Positions 54,026-63,440 of a stretch of DNA of 64,000 nt are shown in pieces. Made by a program: the position numbers and the translations under genes. Under the pieces are notes generated by a model. That model had not been told where the DNA came from. It did no database searches and was given only the letters and a program-made list of their open reading frames with translations. The stretch's first letter is position 1, and every line of letters begins with the position of its first letter. This stretch comes from Multifurca ochricompacta (Eukaryota > Basidiomycota > Agaricomycetes > Russulales > Russulaceae): positions 47,799-111,798 of the forward strand of contig WTXG01000125.1 in the NCBI GenBank assembly GCA_022496185.1, read 5' to 3'.

Positions 54026-54196
54026 TTTCTTCCAGTTTCAGAACGCCGTCATCGTGGTTGCAAAACCACAGTGGGTGACACAGTTCCTGGTCATTACTTG
54101 ACGCGTGACGTTTGCCTCCGCGGTACGCCCAACGACTTAGGTCATTTCCTTTTGCCCTTCCTGTTTCTAAGTGTACACGGAGCTTCACCCGTTACA

Positions 54197-54201
54197 CCCT
54201 G
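54197..54201. repeat. Target-site duplication of solo LTR C (right)
   Basis: CCCTG, matching 53285-53289. Confidence 0.9.
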
Positions 54202-54232
54202 GCTCAACCCCCACTGCTTCGAAATGCCCTGC

Positions 54233-54808
54233 TGTTACAACTCACTGTCGACTGCCTGGACAGTGGGTTGTATGCGAGGGGGAGGGATTTGGAAGTGGGC
54301 AAAAAGGTGAGAGTGAGGGTGAAAGTGCAAGAGAGACGAAGCAAACAGCTCAAGGACAAGGGGTGAGAAGCCTTCCACAAGGTGGGGCTAATCTCCTAGG
54401 TAATCAGGAACCAGATCACAAGTGGACAGTCTGGAGCTGTCCATTCTATTCCCAAAGGGTTTATATACGTAATTACAACTGGGACTTTGGTCTGTGCACC
54501 ACTTTAGGGGAGGTTAACTTCGCTTTAACTCCCTACTGATCCACCAATGAGAATAGCCCCACTTTTGGGCTTAGAAATCCGCAGTCTGCAGTCCGCAGTT
54601 TGTGGACTGCTGTTTAGGCATTGTGGGGTTCTGTTAGTACTCTTCCCACAGGTCTCCAATTTGGCAGGAGTCCGGCCCTGGTCCGGACCGGCCCTTCTCT
54701 GGTCTTAATCTAGGGTTATCTTTGTCTCTGAGGGTTTTACAAGGTCTCTGGGAGCGTCTGAGGATTTCTGGGGGGTCAGGAGGTTTTCTAGGGTGTCAGT
54801 TCATGACA
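54233..54808 (-). repeat. 3' LTR of B3 (576 bp)
   Basis: Minus strand TGTCATGAAC to AGTTGTAACA; inserted in A3 ORF3. The left target duplication would be CCTGC (54228-54232); its partner is not in the window. Confidence 0.93.
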
Positions 54809-54822
54809 CTATCCCCTCTTTA
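54809..54822 (-). other. Polypurine tract of B3
   Basis: TAAAGAGGGGATAG on the minus strand beside the LTR. Confidence 0.75.
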
Positions 54823-54849
54823 GGGCCTTGCTGTGCCACAGCAAGTTTG

Positions 54850-56034
54850 TCAGAGGTGTGGGGGTCTAGGCAGGGTGGGGTGTCGATGATGGAAGTCCCG
54901 AAGCAGGGTCATGGCATTCTTCATTTCAGTGAAGGGGACCCACGAGTTTTCTGAGGCAGGGTAGCCCTTCCATTTGACAAGGTAACGGATGCCCTTTCTG
55001 TTAGGGGTGTGAGCAGACTGTAAGATGGTCTCTATCTCATAATGGTCTTCTTCCCCATTCACAAGTTCTGGTGGTGGTCGAGTGAAGTTGGGTCCATGGA
55101 CTGGGGTTTCTTTGTAATGGGACAGGAGAGAGTTGTGAAAGACTGGGTGGATGTGCCATGACTTAGGGAGTTCAAGCTTGCAGTTAACAGGGCCAGAATG
55201 TATGACTTTAAAAGGACCATGACGTCGGGGGCTGAGTTTGGCTTTGGGGTGAGTGGTGCGTATATTTGTCCCTTCCAACCAAACCAGCTCCCCTGTTTTG
55301 AAAGCATGGAGGGGTCCGTCTGGTCTCGACTGTTTCATGAGTTCTGCAGCCACCTGGAGGGCCGCAGCTACTTCACTACGGATAGTTTCTAGGGTGCGGA
55401 GTCTTTCTTCAACTGACAGGATAGGGGTGGCAAAATGGAGTGGGGGAATAAACTCTGGTTGGAAGCCATACCAGATTTCAAAGGGAGATCTTTTAGTAGC
55501 ACTGTGAGTTCTAGCATTGTGGGCAAACTCCATAAAGGGGATCAGTTCTGCCCAGTCATCTTGTTGGAAGTTGCAAAAGACACGGAGGTATTGTTCTAGT
55601 TCTTGGTTGACCCGTTCAGTCTCTCCATCAGTCTGGGGGTGATAGGCAGTGCTCAAGGATGATTGTACTCCTAGCTTGCTCCACATTTCCTTCATGACTT
55701 TGGATGCAAACTGGGGGCCTCGATCAGAGATGACTTGGTCTGGGAGGCCAGTGCGTCTCCATACATGTTCAAGGAATAGTTTGGAGGTTTCTGGGGCAGT
55801 GATATCTTTGGTGCAAGGAACAATGATGGTGGCTTTACTGAACCGGTCCACCACCACAAATAGGGAGTCATATGACTGAGATAGGGGTAAGTCTGTGATG
55901 AAGTCCATGGTGATTGTTCCCCATACTCGAGTTGGAACTTGATTGGGTTGCAAAGGGATGGGTAGTCGAGGTCGAACTTTGGTTTCTTGGCAGGTGGCAC
56001 ATCCGTCCACATATTCTTTGACAAAGGAGGACAT
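54850..56034 (-). CDS. pol: B3 Pol: integrase and chromodomain, intact frame
   Basis: 394 open codons: integrase finger end (FVKEYVDGCATCQETKVRPR), core TMDFITDLPLSQSY, ISDRGPQFASKVMKEMWSKL and QTDGETERVNQELEQYL, FEIWYGFQPEFIPP, LVWLEGTNIRTTHPKAKLSP, HPVFHNSLLSHYKETPVHGP and the complete chromodomain (YEIETILQSA ... LVKWKGYPASENSWVPF), ending at TAG. The first codons are not a true start: integrase continues upstream across a stop near 56035-56190. Confidence 0.93.
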   Translation of the reverse strand: MSSFVKEYVDGCATCQETKVRPRLPIPLQPNQVPTRVWGTITMDFITDLPLSQSYDSLFVVVDRFSKATIIVPCTKDITAPETSKLFLEHVWRRTGLPDQVISDRGPQFASKVMKEMWSKLGVQSSLSTAYHPQTDGETERVNQELEQYLRVFCNFQQDDWAELIPFMEFAHNARTHSATKRSPFEIWYGFQPEFIPPLHFATPILSVEERLRTLETIRSEVAAALQVAAELMKQSRPDGPLHAFKTGELVWLEGTNIRTTHPKAKLSPRRHGPFKVIHSGPVNCKLELPKSWHIHPVFHNSLLSHYKETPVHGPNFTRPPPELVNGEEDHYEIETILQSAHTPNRKGIRYLVKWKGYPASENSWVPFTEMKNAMTLLRDFHHRHPTLPRPPHL

Positions 56035-56569
56035 TCCTGGCCACCAAAATTCTCGTGATACTAGTTCATAGGTCTTCCATCTGCCTGGATGTCCTGTGGC
56101 AATGGAATCATGATGTAACTTTACAATGTCTCTTCATAGTTCTTGGGACTTGGGGATGTAGACTTGGCCTTTATGTAGGATTAGGCCATTTTCTAGGTTC
56201 CAGTCCTCCAGTCCTTGGCAAGGGAGCGTGGCCCATTGTGCAAGATGGTGGTCAGGGCTTGGGTGACTTCATTGTCATGGTCTTGGCAGTCTTTGATTCT
56301 GTGGTGTAGAGTGGAGTCATGAGTTGTTGTGACTGTGGTTTTCATGGCTTGAATGCGAAAAAACTTAGAGTCCAGGAGTATGCGCTCATCATTGTCATGC
56401 TCTATCCCCTCTTTATGGTCTGGACGCCGGGACAGAGCATCAGATTTGTTGAAAGAGCCAGGTTTGTGAACAATGGTGAAGTTGTATTGAGACAGTTCAA
56501 GGCCCACCGTGCTTGGCGGCGGGAGAGCTTCTGCTTGGAGTGGAAGTAAGTCAGGTTGTTGTGGTCAGT
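56035..56569 (-). pseudogene. pol: B3 pol: RNase H end and integrase linker
   Basis: A piece from 56507 (LELSQYNFTIVHKPGSFNKS, SDALSRRPDHKEGIEHDNDE, RILLDSKFFRIQAM) to about 56193, then the GLILHKGQVYIPKSQEL block with a TGA. It ends at 56569 in VTTDHNNLTYF-coding sequence where the A1 LTR begins. Confidence 0.9.
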
Positions 56570-57146
56570 TGTTACGAATCCCATCCTTCCTACATTCTTT
56601 TTCCTGCCCAACGATAACCCCTCCCTGCCGCCTATGCTTCACTACCAGATCACGTCTCCATCGTGGGATCCGTCACATGCCCTTCGTCCATCCCCGTGAC
56701 TTGTTTGCTTGTTCATGTTTGCTTGCTTGCTTCTTTGCTTATTGCTTATCTCCTTATCATACGATCGGACATTTACTTAATCCCCTATCAGTAGAAGCCA
56801 GGCTTTACGCCCTCCGCTTTCAGATATTTGGGCCCACTTGACTCTGTATCCTTATCGCGTAGACGCCCACTGCTTTACATATATAAGTCCGCTATAGCTA
56901 CCCAGTAGACCTTAGACTCGACTTATTGAATACATCGGTGCTTGTCTTCTGGACTTCCCTTTGAACGCTCTGACTCGACTGTCTCAAGTACTTCTGGTAC
57001 TTTCCGCTCAACATCGTCTTAGAGTACAGCCTCTTTGACTTTGACTCCTCCCGCATAACTCCAAGAGACCCCATTGGTCTCTTATCTGATATACGAACGA
57101 ACGCTGTCACACAAGTCGTGTGGAACGTCCCGCACCGGACGTAACA
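56570..57146 (+). repeat. 5' LTR of A1 (577 bp)
   Basis: TGTTACG to CGTAACA (7-bp inverted ends). TATATAAG at 56880. Differs from the 3' LTR by a few C/T changes and several short-run indels (for example CCCTTTG against CCCTTG). Confidence 0.95.
56880..56887 (+). promoter_or_regulatory. TATA box of A1
   Basis: TATATAAG, 34 bp upstream of AGACTCGACTT (56914-56924), the predicted 5' end of the transcript. Confidence 0.65.
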
Positions 57147-57148
57147 TC

Positions 57149-57159
57149 AAGTCGAGTCT
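57149..57159 (+). other. Self-primer binding site of A1
   Basis: AAGTCGAGTCT, 2 nt after the LTR, is the exact reverse complement of the 11 nt at 56914-56924. This is the Tf1 arrangement: the RNA 5' end anneals here and is cut to prime minus-strand DNA. Confidence 0.83.
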
Positions 57160-58675
57160 CTCACAGTGGCTTCCAGCCTGCAGTCAGACCCTCTTCCGAG
57201 AAGAACTTATCGAACGCAGAGACGAGCATAATCTTTCACAGCAAGTACTTGGCTCTGCCGCCTGGAAAGACTTTGAATCCGAGTTTGGATACTACGTCTA
57301 TCACGACGGAAGATACCAACCGGTAGAATACGATGAAGAAAAAGAGTTTGGTATGTATCCGATACTCGGACAGCCGACACTCTTGGGTCACACAGGACCC
57401 GCCCCACCAGAATTTGGATTAGGGCCGTGGAGAGAAAATCCCCCAGCCATTGTCACGGACTCTGAACCAGAAGAGTACATAGAAGAACATAGCGAAGAAG
57501 CACTGGTATTAGCGTCGACTACAACCCCAGTTGCACCAGCAGTTGTCACGATCAGAGCCCCTGCTTTGACAACTCCTCAGATATCTACACAGTCCACCAG
57601 CACCGTCACCACATCAAAGCAAAACATGTCCACTATCGCCGCCCAACTCCCAGACCCAGCCCCTCCACCTCCGCCACCCCCACCATTATGTTGCCACCAA
57701 ACATTCCCCCACCCTCGGGACGACTATCAGGTGTACTACCCCAGACGTTCACTGGGGATCGGTCACAAAGTAAAAAGTTCATGTTGGAGTTCACGACATT
57801 CAAGAACTTCAACCACGACGTTCCCCAAATAATCAACCCCTTCCAACAGCCAACTTATTCTTATCGCTCATCCGGGGGATGCAGTGGACGACTGGACGAT
57901 GGAACAACTGGAATGGTTGAACGAACAGGTTGAGAGTGGGCGTCGTACCACGAGTGAAGGTCTTTGGGAGACCATCGCTCAGCGATTTAAAGATGCGTTC
58001 ACGGACGGGCAAGCAAAGCAGAAGGCTGCCCGCGAACTGAAGTCCCTGAAAATGGACAAGGGAGATTTGGACGCCTATGTGGCGAAATTCAGAAGCTTGG
58101 CCAATCGGGCCGGGTATGACACAGATGAAGAGGCAACACTAGACCTCTTCTCCCAAGGACTTCCGAACCCGTTAGTCAAAAATATCATCCAGTTTCACCA
58201 CCCTAGCGACTGGGATACATGGGTTGATGCTGCCCGACGACAGCAGCAAGACTATCTCGATTTCCAGACACGTTTTGGAGTCGATACCAAGAAGGGAAAG
58301 ACCCATGATCAGTGGAAGGCGGCCTTCGGGGTTAAACCTGCACATGCCTCCCAAAGAGACCCAAACGCCATGGATACCTCGGCAGATAGAACCAGGGCCG
58401 GGCCACACTCACCGAAGACGAAAGACAAACATTGATGAAGGAAGGAAGATGCTTCCGTTGCAAGGCGCAAGGGCACATGTCTCGAGAGTGCCCTAAGAAA
58501 GGAGCGCGTGTGGCTGAAGCTACGGTCACACCTGTCCGCAATAACCCACCGACTGTCGATAAGAAAACGCCGACGAAGGAGGAAAAGGCACAGAAATCTG
58601 GTCCAACATGATGAAGGAGAGCGAGGAAGTGCGAGCATCTTAGTAGAAAAAGCGTTCGCGAAAAAGGATTTTTGA
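57160..58675 (+). pseudogene. gag: A1 gag
   Basis: N-terminal region SQTLFREELIERRDEHNLSQ, AAWKDFESEFGYYVYHDGRY, a Pro/Thr-rich linker with a run of prolines, capsid (FTGDRSQSKKFMLEFTTFKN, then DDWTMEQLEWLNEQVESGRR, FKDAFTDGQAKQKAARELKS, YVAKFRSLANRAGYDTDEEA), knuckle CFRCKAQGHMSRECPKKG (58450-58500) and tail LVEKAFAKKDF. The A5 initiator ATG is GTG here (57168). Frame changes near 57690, 57850, 57875, 58400, 58590 and 58635 each fit one missing base, for example GGCCGGG for GGCCCGGG. No substitution-type stop was found in the Gag frame. Confidence 0.9.
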
Positions 58676-59280
58676 CCGGCTCTACCCCATCGGCCTGGGC
58701 ACGAGCATTACATGTAACCTCTGTGTATACTAGTCGCTTCAAATCACTGAAAATACCAGTACATTTCGAGACTACACAGAAGACGGCCGATCGTGACATC
58801 CTGATAGATTCAGGAGCCACCGACAACTTTATTAGCCCACGAATGGCAAGAACCATGGGATTGGGGATGCTGGCACTCCCCCAGGAGAAGAATATTTGGA
58901 AATCGATGGAACGGCTAATCGGGCAGGAAAGATCACGCATTATACTGATCTTAATGTCCAAGTGGGAGAACAAACCAAAGTCATTCGCTTCCTAGTTACC
59001 AACTTAGGAGACGAAGATCTGATCCTAGGATATCCCTGGCTTGCAGCATTCGAACCAAAGATTAACTGGAGTGACGCAACCATGGACAAAGAGTTCTACC
59101 CTGTCCTGATCACATCCATGGGGTACGACTATATGGCTCGACATTCGGCGGTACGAAGAACAGAGGATGAGGACGAGGATGCGGGACATTGCTTTGTCAC
59201 CAAAGCGTCAGAGCTTGCCCAGAAGGCAGTGGAGGGACATTCAGAGAAAACCTTTGAGGAGGTAGTGCCGGAAGCATACC
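58676..59280 (+). pseudogene. pol: A1 protease region
   Basis: VTSVYTSRFKSLKIPVHFET, active site LIDSGATDNFISPRMARTMG, LGMLALPQEKNIW, then after a one-base shift near 58898 IDGTANRAGKITHYTDLNVQ, DLILGYPWLAAFEPKINWSD, ELAQKAVEGHSEKTFEEVVP. All retropepsin landmarks are present. Confidence 0.92.
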
Positions 59281-60180
59281 ACCGACACTGGAAGGTATTT
59301 TCAGAGGCGGAATCGCAGCGTTTCCCACCTGCGCGACCATGGGACCATGCCATAGAATTTACACCCGACACCCCATCAGCAATCGATTGTAAAATCTACC
59401 CATTGTCGCAGACAGAACAAACGGCACTTACGGCATTCCTCGAAGAGCACTTGGCAAAGGGATATATTCGTCCATCGAAGTCGCCGTACGCATCACCATT
59501 CTTCTTTATCAAGAAGAAAGATGGCAAACTTCGACCTGTCCAAGATTACCGACGAATAAATGCTTACACTGTAAAGAACGCCTACCCCCTACCGCTTATC
59601 TCAGAACTCATTGATACCATGCGAGACAAATCCCTATTCTCCAAAATGGATGTCCGCTGGGGGTACAATAACATCAGGATCAAAGAAGGGGATCAGTGCA
59701 AAGCGGCTTTCAAAACCAACCAAGGGCTCTTTGAACCAAATGTCATGTTCTTCGGTCTCACCAACTCGCCGGCCACCTTTCAAGCAATGATGAATCATAT
59801 CTTCCGCGACCTTATTCTCACTGGAGAGGTGGTAGTATATATGGACGACATCCTTGTAGCCACCACAGAGACCTTACCCACCACCGAGAAGGGTGCACCA
59901 AGTGCTAGATATCCTGCACGAACACGACCTTTATCTTAAACCGGCCAAATGCTCATTGAACAACGAAGCGTCGAGTACCTGGGAGTTATTCTAGAAAACG
60001 GACGTGTGCGGATGGACCCGGTGAAGGTACAAGGAATCCGGGAATGGCCCACACCCACATGTGTCAAGGATGTGCGATCCTTCGTTGGATTCTGTAACTT
60101 CTACCGACGATTCGTACGAGGGTTCTCAGGAATCGCCCAGCCATTAAATGGGCTGTTAAAGAAAAATGTACCCTGGCACT
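59281..60180 (+). pseudogene. pol: A1 reverse transcriptase
   Basis: The frame begun in protease continues: [80 protein letters not shown] and active site [13 protein letters not shown]. Frame breaks occur near 59865-59890 (indels in ACAGAGACC and GAGAAGGG) and at 59953 (TCATTG where TCATTTG is expected). Then [20 protein letters not shown] and FVGFCNFYRRFVRGFSGIAQ. Confidence 0.93.
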
Positions 60181-62130
60181 GGACGAGTGAACAACAACAA
60201 GCCTTCGAACGTATTCGAGATATCGTTGGCTCAGAACCAGTCCTTCTACAGCCAGACTTAGAAAAGCCCTTCGAGTTAGAAGTCGACGCATCGCACTTTG
60301 CCAATGGTGCGGTATTAAACCAAAGAGACGCAACGGGATTACTTCACCCGGTCGCCTTCTACTCAGAGACATTCTCACCGGCCGAACGAAATTATGACAT
60401 CTGGGATAGAGAATTGCTTGCCATTGTAAAGGCACTACGACACTGGCGGCCATACTTGGCGGGGACCCCTCACAAGACTGTCATCCACACCGACCATTCC
60501 AATCTGCTTTATTGGAAAGAACCTCACAAAATCAGCCGACGAGTTGCGCGCGAAGTCCTCGAGCTAGAGGAATACAACTTTGTATTGAAACATATTGCAG
60601 GAAGTCGCAATGCACGCGCAGATGCCCTGTCACGACGACCCGACTTGAGCAGCGGGGAGGAGGACAACAATGATATCACTGTACTCCCCGAAGAAGTCTT
60701 TGCAAAGACGGCCGTCATCAGTCTTCATGACATGGATCTATGGGCCCAAGTCTCGCAAAATATGAATCAGCAACTATGCCGAACGTGGGCAGACGCACAT
60801 AACCTGAAAGAGGTTGACGGCCTTTGGTGGAAGACGGGGATCGTCTCGTTGTCACCGGTGGTGACAACATTAAGAGGGGGGTGATCCATTTTCACCACGA
60901 CCTTCCCTCCGCAGGACACCCCGGCATTGCGAATACATATGCCCTGGCCAAACGAGATTACTGGTGGCCAAACATGAAAAAGGACGTGGAAACCTATGTG
61001 AAAGGATGCGCGGACTGCCAAGCCAATAAAGTAAACACGCACCCACATCCACCAGCATTATCCCCAATTACTCCTGTGACCTCGCTCCCGTTCCAGACCA
61101 TCGCAATGGATTTCATCGTCAAGCTTCCCATTCCAGGGGCTTTGATTCCATCTTGACCATCACAGACCAGACTGTTCCAAGGCAGCATTGTTTATACCAT
61201 GCAACGAGTCCATTACAGCAGAAGGAGTAGCCAAGCTCTACCTGGATCACGTCTACAGGCATTATGGCATCCCTGAAAAGATTATCTCCGACCGAGACCC
61301 CCGTTTTACTTCCACATTTGCCAAGGCTCTCTGTAAAGTCTTAGACGTCACCCAAAACATCTCGACCGCCTATCATCCACAGACTGATGGGCAGTCAGAA
61401 AGGACGAACCAGTGGCTAGAACAGTATCTGCGATTCTGGTGCAATGGACGACAGGACGATTGGGCTGACTGGTTGGCAACTGCGGAATTTGCGCACAACT
61501 CCTGGCCCAACGGGACCACTAAAGCTTCCCCATTTTCACTTATCATGGGATGGACACCGCGCACCACCTGGGCCGCAAAACCCACAAATGTCCCCTCAGC
61601 TGCGCAACGTATCAACCAATGGGACGAGATTAGGAAATCAGCCAATGAAAACCTGCTGAAGGCGCAACAGGCCCTCTCAGAAAGGCCATCAAAGTTCACA
61701 CCTTATCAGACCAATGAACTTGTCTGGTTAGAAGGGAAGCACATTCGTACGTCACACCCAACGGCCAAACTAGCGCCCCGACGTCACGGACCCTTCAAGA
61801 TAACAAGGAAGCTGTCAGATGTGTCATACGAACTCGAACTCCCATCCACATGGAGGATCCATCCGGTCTTCCATGCCGACTTCTGACACCCTACAAGGAA
61901 ACGTCCCTGCACGGGGGAAACTTCCCAAGACCCCCCCCTGAATTAATTGATGGTGAAGCGGAGTGGGAAGTGGAGCAGGTTCTAGACTCCAGGTACAAAG
62001 GCCGTGGGCGCAAACTGCAATACCTTATCAAGTGGAAAGGGTTCCCTGACTCTGACAACTCGTGGGAACCAGCCGGAATATCTTCGCCCCGGTTCTTATC
62101 TCGGAGTTCCATGTCCGACACCCAGAAGCG
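60181..62130 (+). pseudogene. pol: A1 RNase H, integrase and chromodomain
   Basis: RNase H: FELEVDASHFANGAVLNQRD, DRELLAIVKALRHWRPYLAG, IHTDHSNLLYWKEPHKISRR. Integrase: HHDLPSAGHPGIANT ... CADCQANK, AMDFIVKLP, ISDRDPRFTSTFAKALCKVL, QTDGQSERTNQWLEQYLRFW, LVWLEGKHIRTSHPTAKLAP. Chromodomain: [38 protein letters not shown]. One-base losses at about 60833 (AAGACG for AAGGACG), 61130, 61168, 61878 (GCCGAC for GCCCGAC) and 62080 break the frame. No stop was created by substitution. Confidence 0.93.
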
Positions 62131-62182
62131 CCCAAAGACAGTTAAAAGAGTAGCCCCAGACCCCAGACAAATTCCCCAGTAT

Positions 62183-63410
62183 ATGCTTCCCCAGCGAATT
62201 ACTACCACAGAACAGTCCATCATGTCTTTCATCGCCGCCTCTGCTGCCATCGATGCTTTTGCCTCTCCCATGACTATCGTTGAAATTTCCCGTCTGCCAC
62301 CCGTCCACTCGTCCCTCTTCCCCTATCGATTATGAAGCTGCGGAAGCCCGTGTCAAGAACCAATCCCCGAATCCAAACGACGATTTCACTCACAGTGAAG
62401 ACCCCCATCCCAACGACCTACTCAACGGGGAGATCGACGATGAAGCCCCCGAGTTCCCTTTCATTCCCAACAACCCAATTCCTCAATGTATTTCCCCTTA
62501 GAAATCACGATGGCCGACGGAACCAAGACCATCGCGAAGTACATCTACTATACCAATGGAGGAATGGATGTGGCGGGATGTATGAAGAAGGATGGGCCGG
62601 TCTACGGGGCTCCCGTATATCTGGACGAAAGGTATACAGGTCGGCTTCATCACACGCTGACTGATGAACAGTTGGGCCACCTTGCTGCGGAGGATTGCCG
62701 CTCCTTCGCGATTGATGAAGTGATGAACGACATGAGGCTCCCACGCCTGAAGGCAGAGGTCATGAGGTTGAGGAAGAACATCACGTTGCGAAGGACACTG
62801 AATCAACAGTACAAGGAGCACGCGAAGATGATGGCCAGGCTTACGAATGGGATGTTCCAGTTAGAACAGGAGATTGTGAGATTAGGAAGAGGTTGGAAAA
62901 GGGAGACGCATATCAAACGATCGCTGAAAGGTACGCCGACACTTATGCGCGACCCCTCCCCCCTCGAACCTTGGGCGCGGCCCCGACGCTGCTGCCGAGT
63001 CGACTCAAATGCCACGCCTACATGAAAACCCCCGCGGAGAGACTTGCTGGCGTTGCGACAGCAGGTACCACATCAGTTGGAACTGCCCGCTCAACCGCAA
63101 ATGGTGTCGCCACTGTCGTAGCAATCTCCATTGGAGCCGACATTGCATCTTCCGACGAGTAGGAGTGGCCCCGACGATCACCAACCCGTCGGGATGGTGC
63201 GGCAAGTGTCTTCGTCACAATGCTGGGCATAAAGAGATCGACTGCCCTGTCTACGACTTGTGCCGCGCATGTGGTCAGCGCGGCCCATATGGATTCCTTC
63301 GTACCCACGCATGTCCGCAGGAGTTGGAGTCGTACAGCATGGATGACCGTAATGTAGCTGACGACTACCTAGAGTTGGTTCAAGATGATGACGGTACGAG
63401 TCGTTTCTAG
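62183..63410 (+). pseudogene. A1 ORF3: coiled-coil and four-zinc-knuckle protein
   Basis: Best guide to the intact protein, about 408 codons from MLPQRITTTEQSIMSFIAAS (or from ATG 62222) to TAG 63408-63410. Order: Ser/Pro-rich N-terminus; acidic VKNQSPNPNDDFTHSEDPHP; a conserved block YFPLEITMADGTKTIAKYIY, NGGMDVAGCMKKDGPVYGAP; helix LKAEVMRLRKNITLRRTLNQ, MARLTNGMFQLEQE, RLEKGDAYQTIAERYADTYA; then four clusters in 133 intact codons from 63009: C13-C16-H21-C26, C33-C36-H41-C46, C64-C67-H74-C79 and C85-C88-H100-C102, ending in an acidic tail DDYLELVQDDD. Four one-base frame breaks. It may be a second nucleic-acid-binding protein; that is inference. Confidence 0.85.
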
Positions 63411-63426
63411 CCGGGACTGCTAGAAC

Positions 63427-63440
63427 CAGAAGAGGGGTGA
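63427..63440 (+). other. Polypurine tract of A1
   Basis: CAGAAGAGGGGTGA directly before the 3' LTR. Confidence 0.8.

Larger units (their letters stand above)
53290..54196. repeat. Solo LTR C (907 bp)
   Basis: TGTCACGG to CCGTTACA with exact CCCTG duplications, inserted in A3 ORF3; no internal sequence, so it is a solo LTR left by LTR-LTR recombination. TATATAAG at 53870 gives a plus orientation. The upstream part (53335-53450) has repeated CACATG/CATGTG and CACGTG sites. An exact 23-bp repeat (53905-53927, 54003-54025) begins 35 bp after the TATA box. The family is unknown; the repeat layout resembles Copia D and E. Confidence 0.9.
49893..54232 (+). mobile_element. Element A3: diverged family A copy, interrupted by C and cut by B2 and B3
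   Basis: Plus-strand internal part of an A-like element from mid-RT to ORF3. Coding blocks match family A, but ORF3 is much more diverged than the other copies. It is cut on the left by the B2 LTR, split by solo LTR C at 53290-54196 and cut by the B3 LTR at 54233. Confidence 0.9.
54233..56569 (-). mobile_element. Element B3, 3' part, cut by A1
   Basis: Minus strand: RNase H, integrase and chromodomain, polypurine tract and 3' LTR. The upstream part lies beyond A1, outside the window. Almost identical to B1 at the base level, which makes it useful for spotting single-base lesions in B1. Confidence 0.93.
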
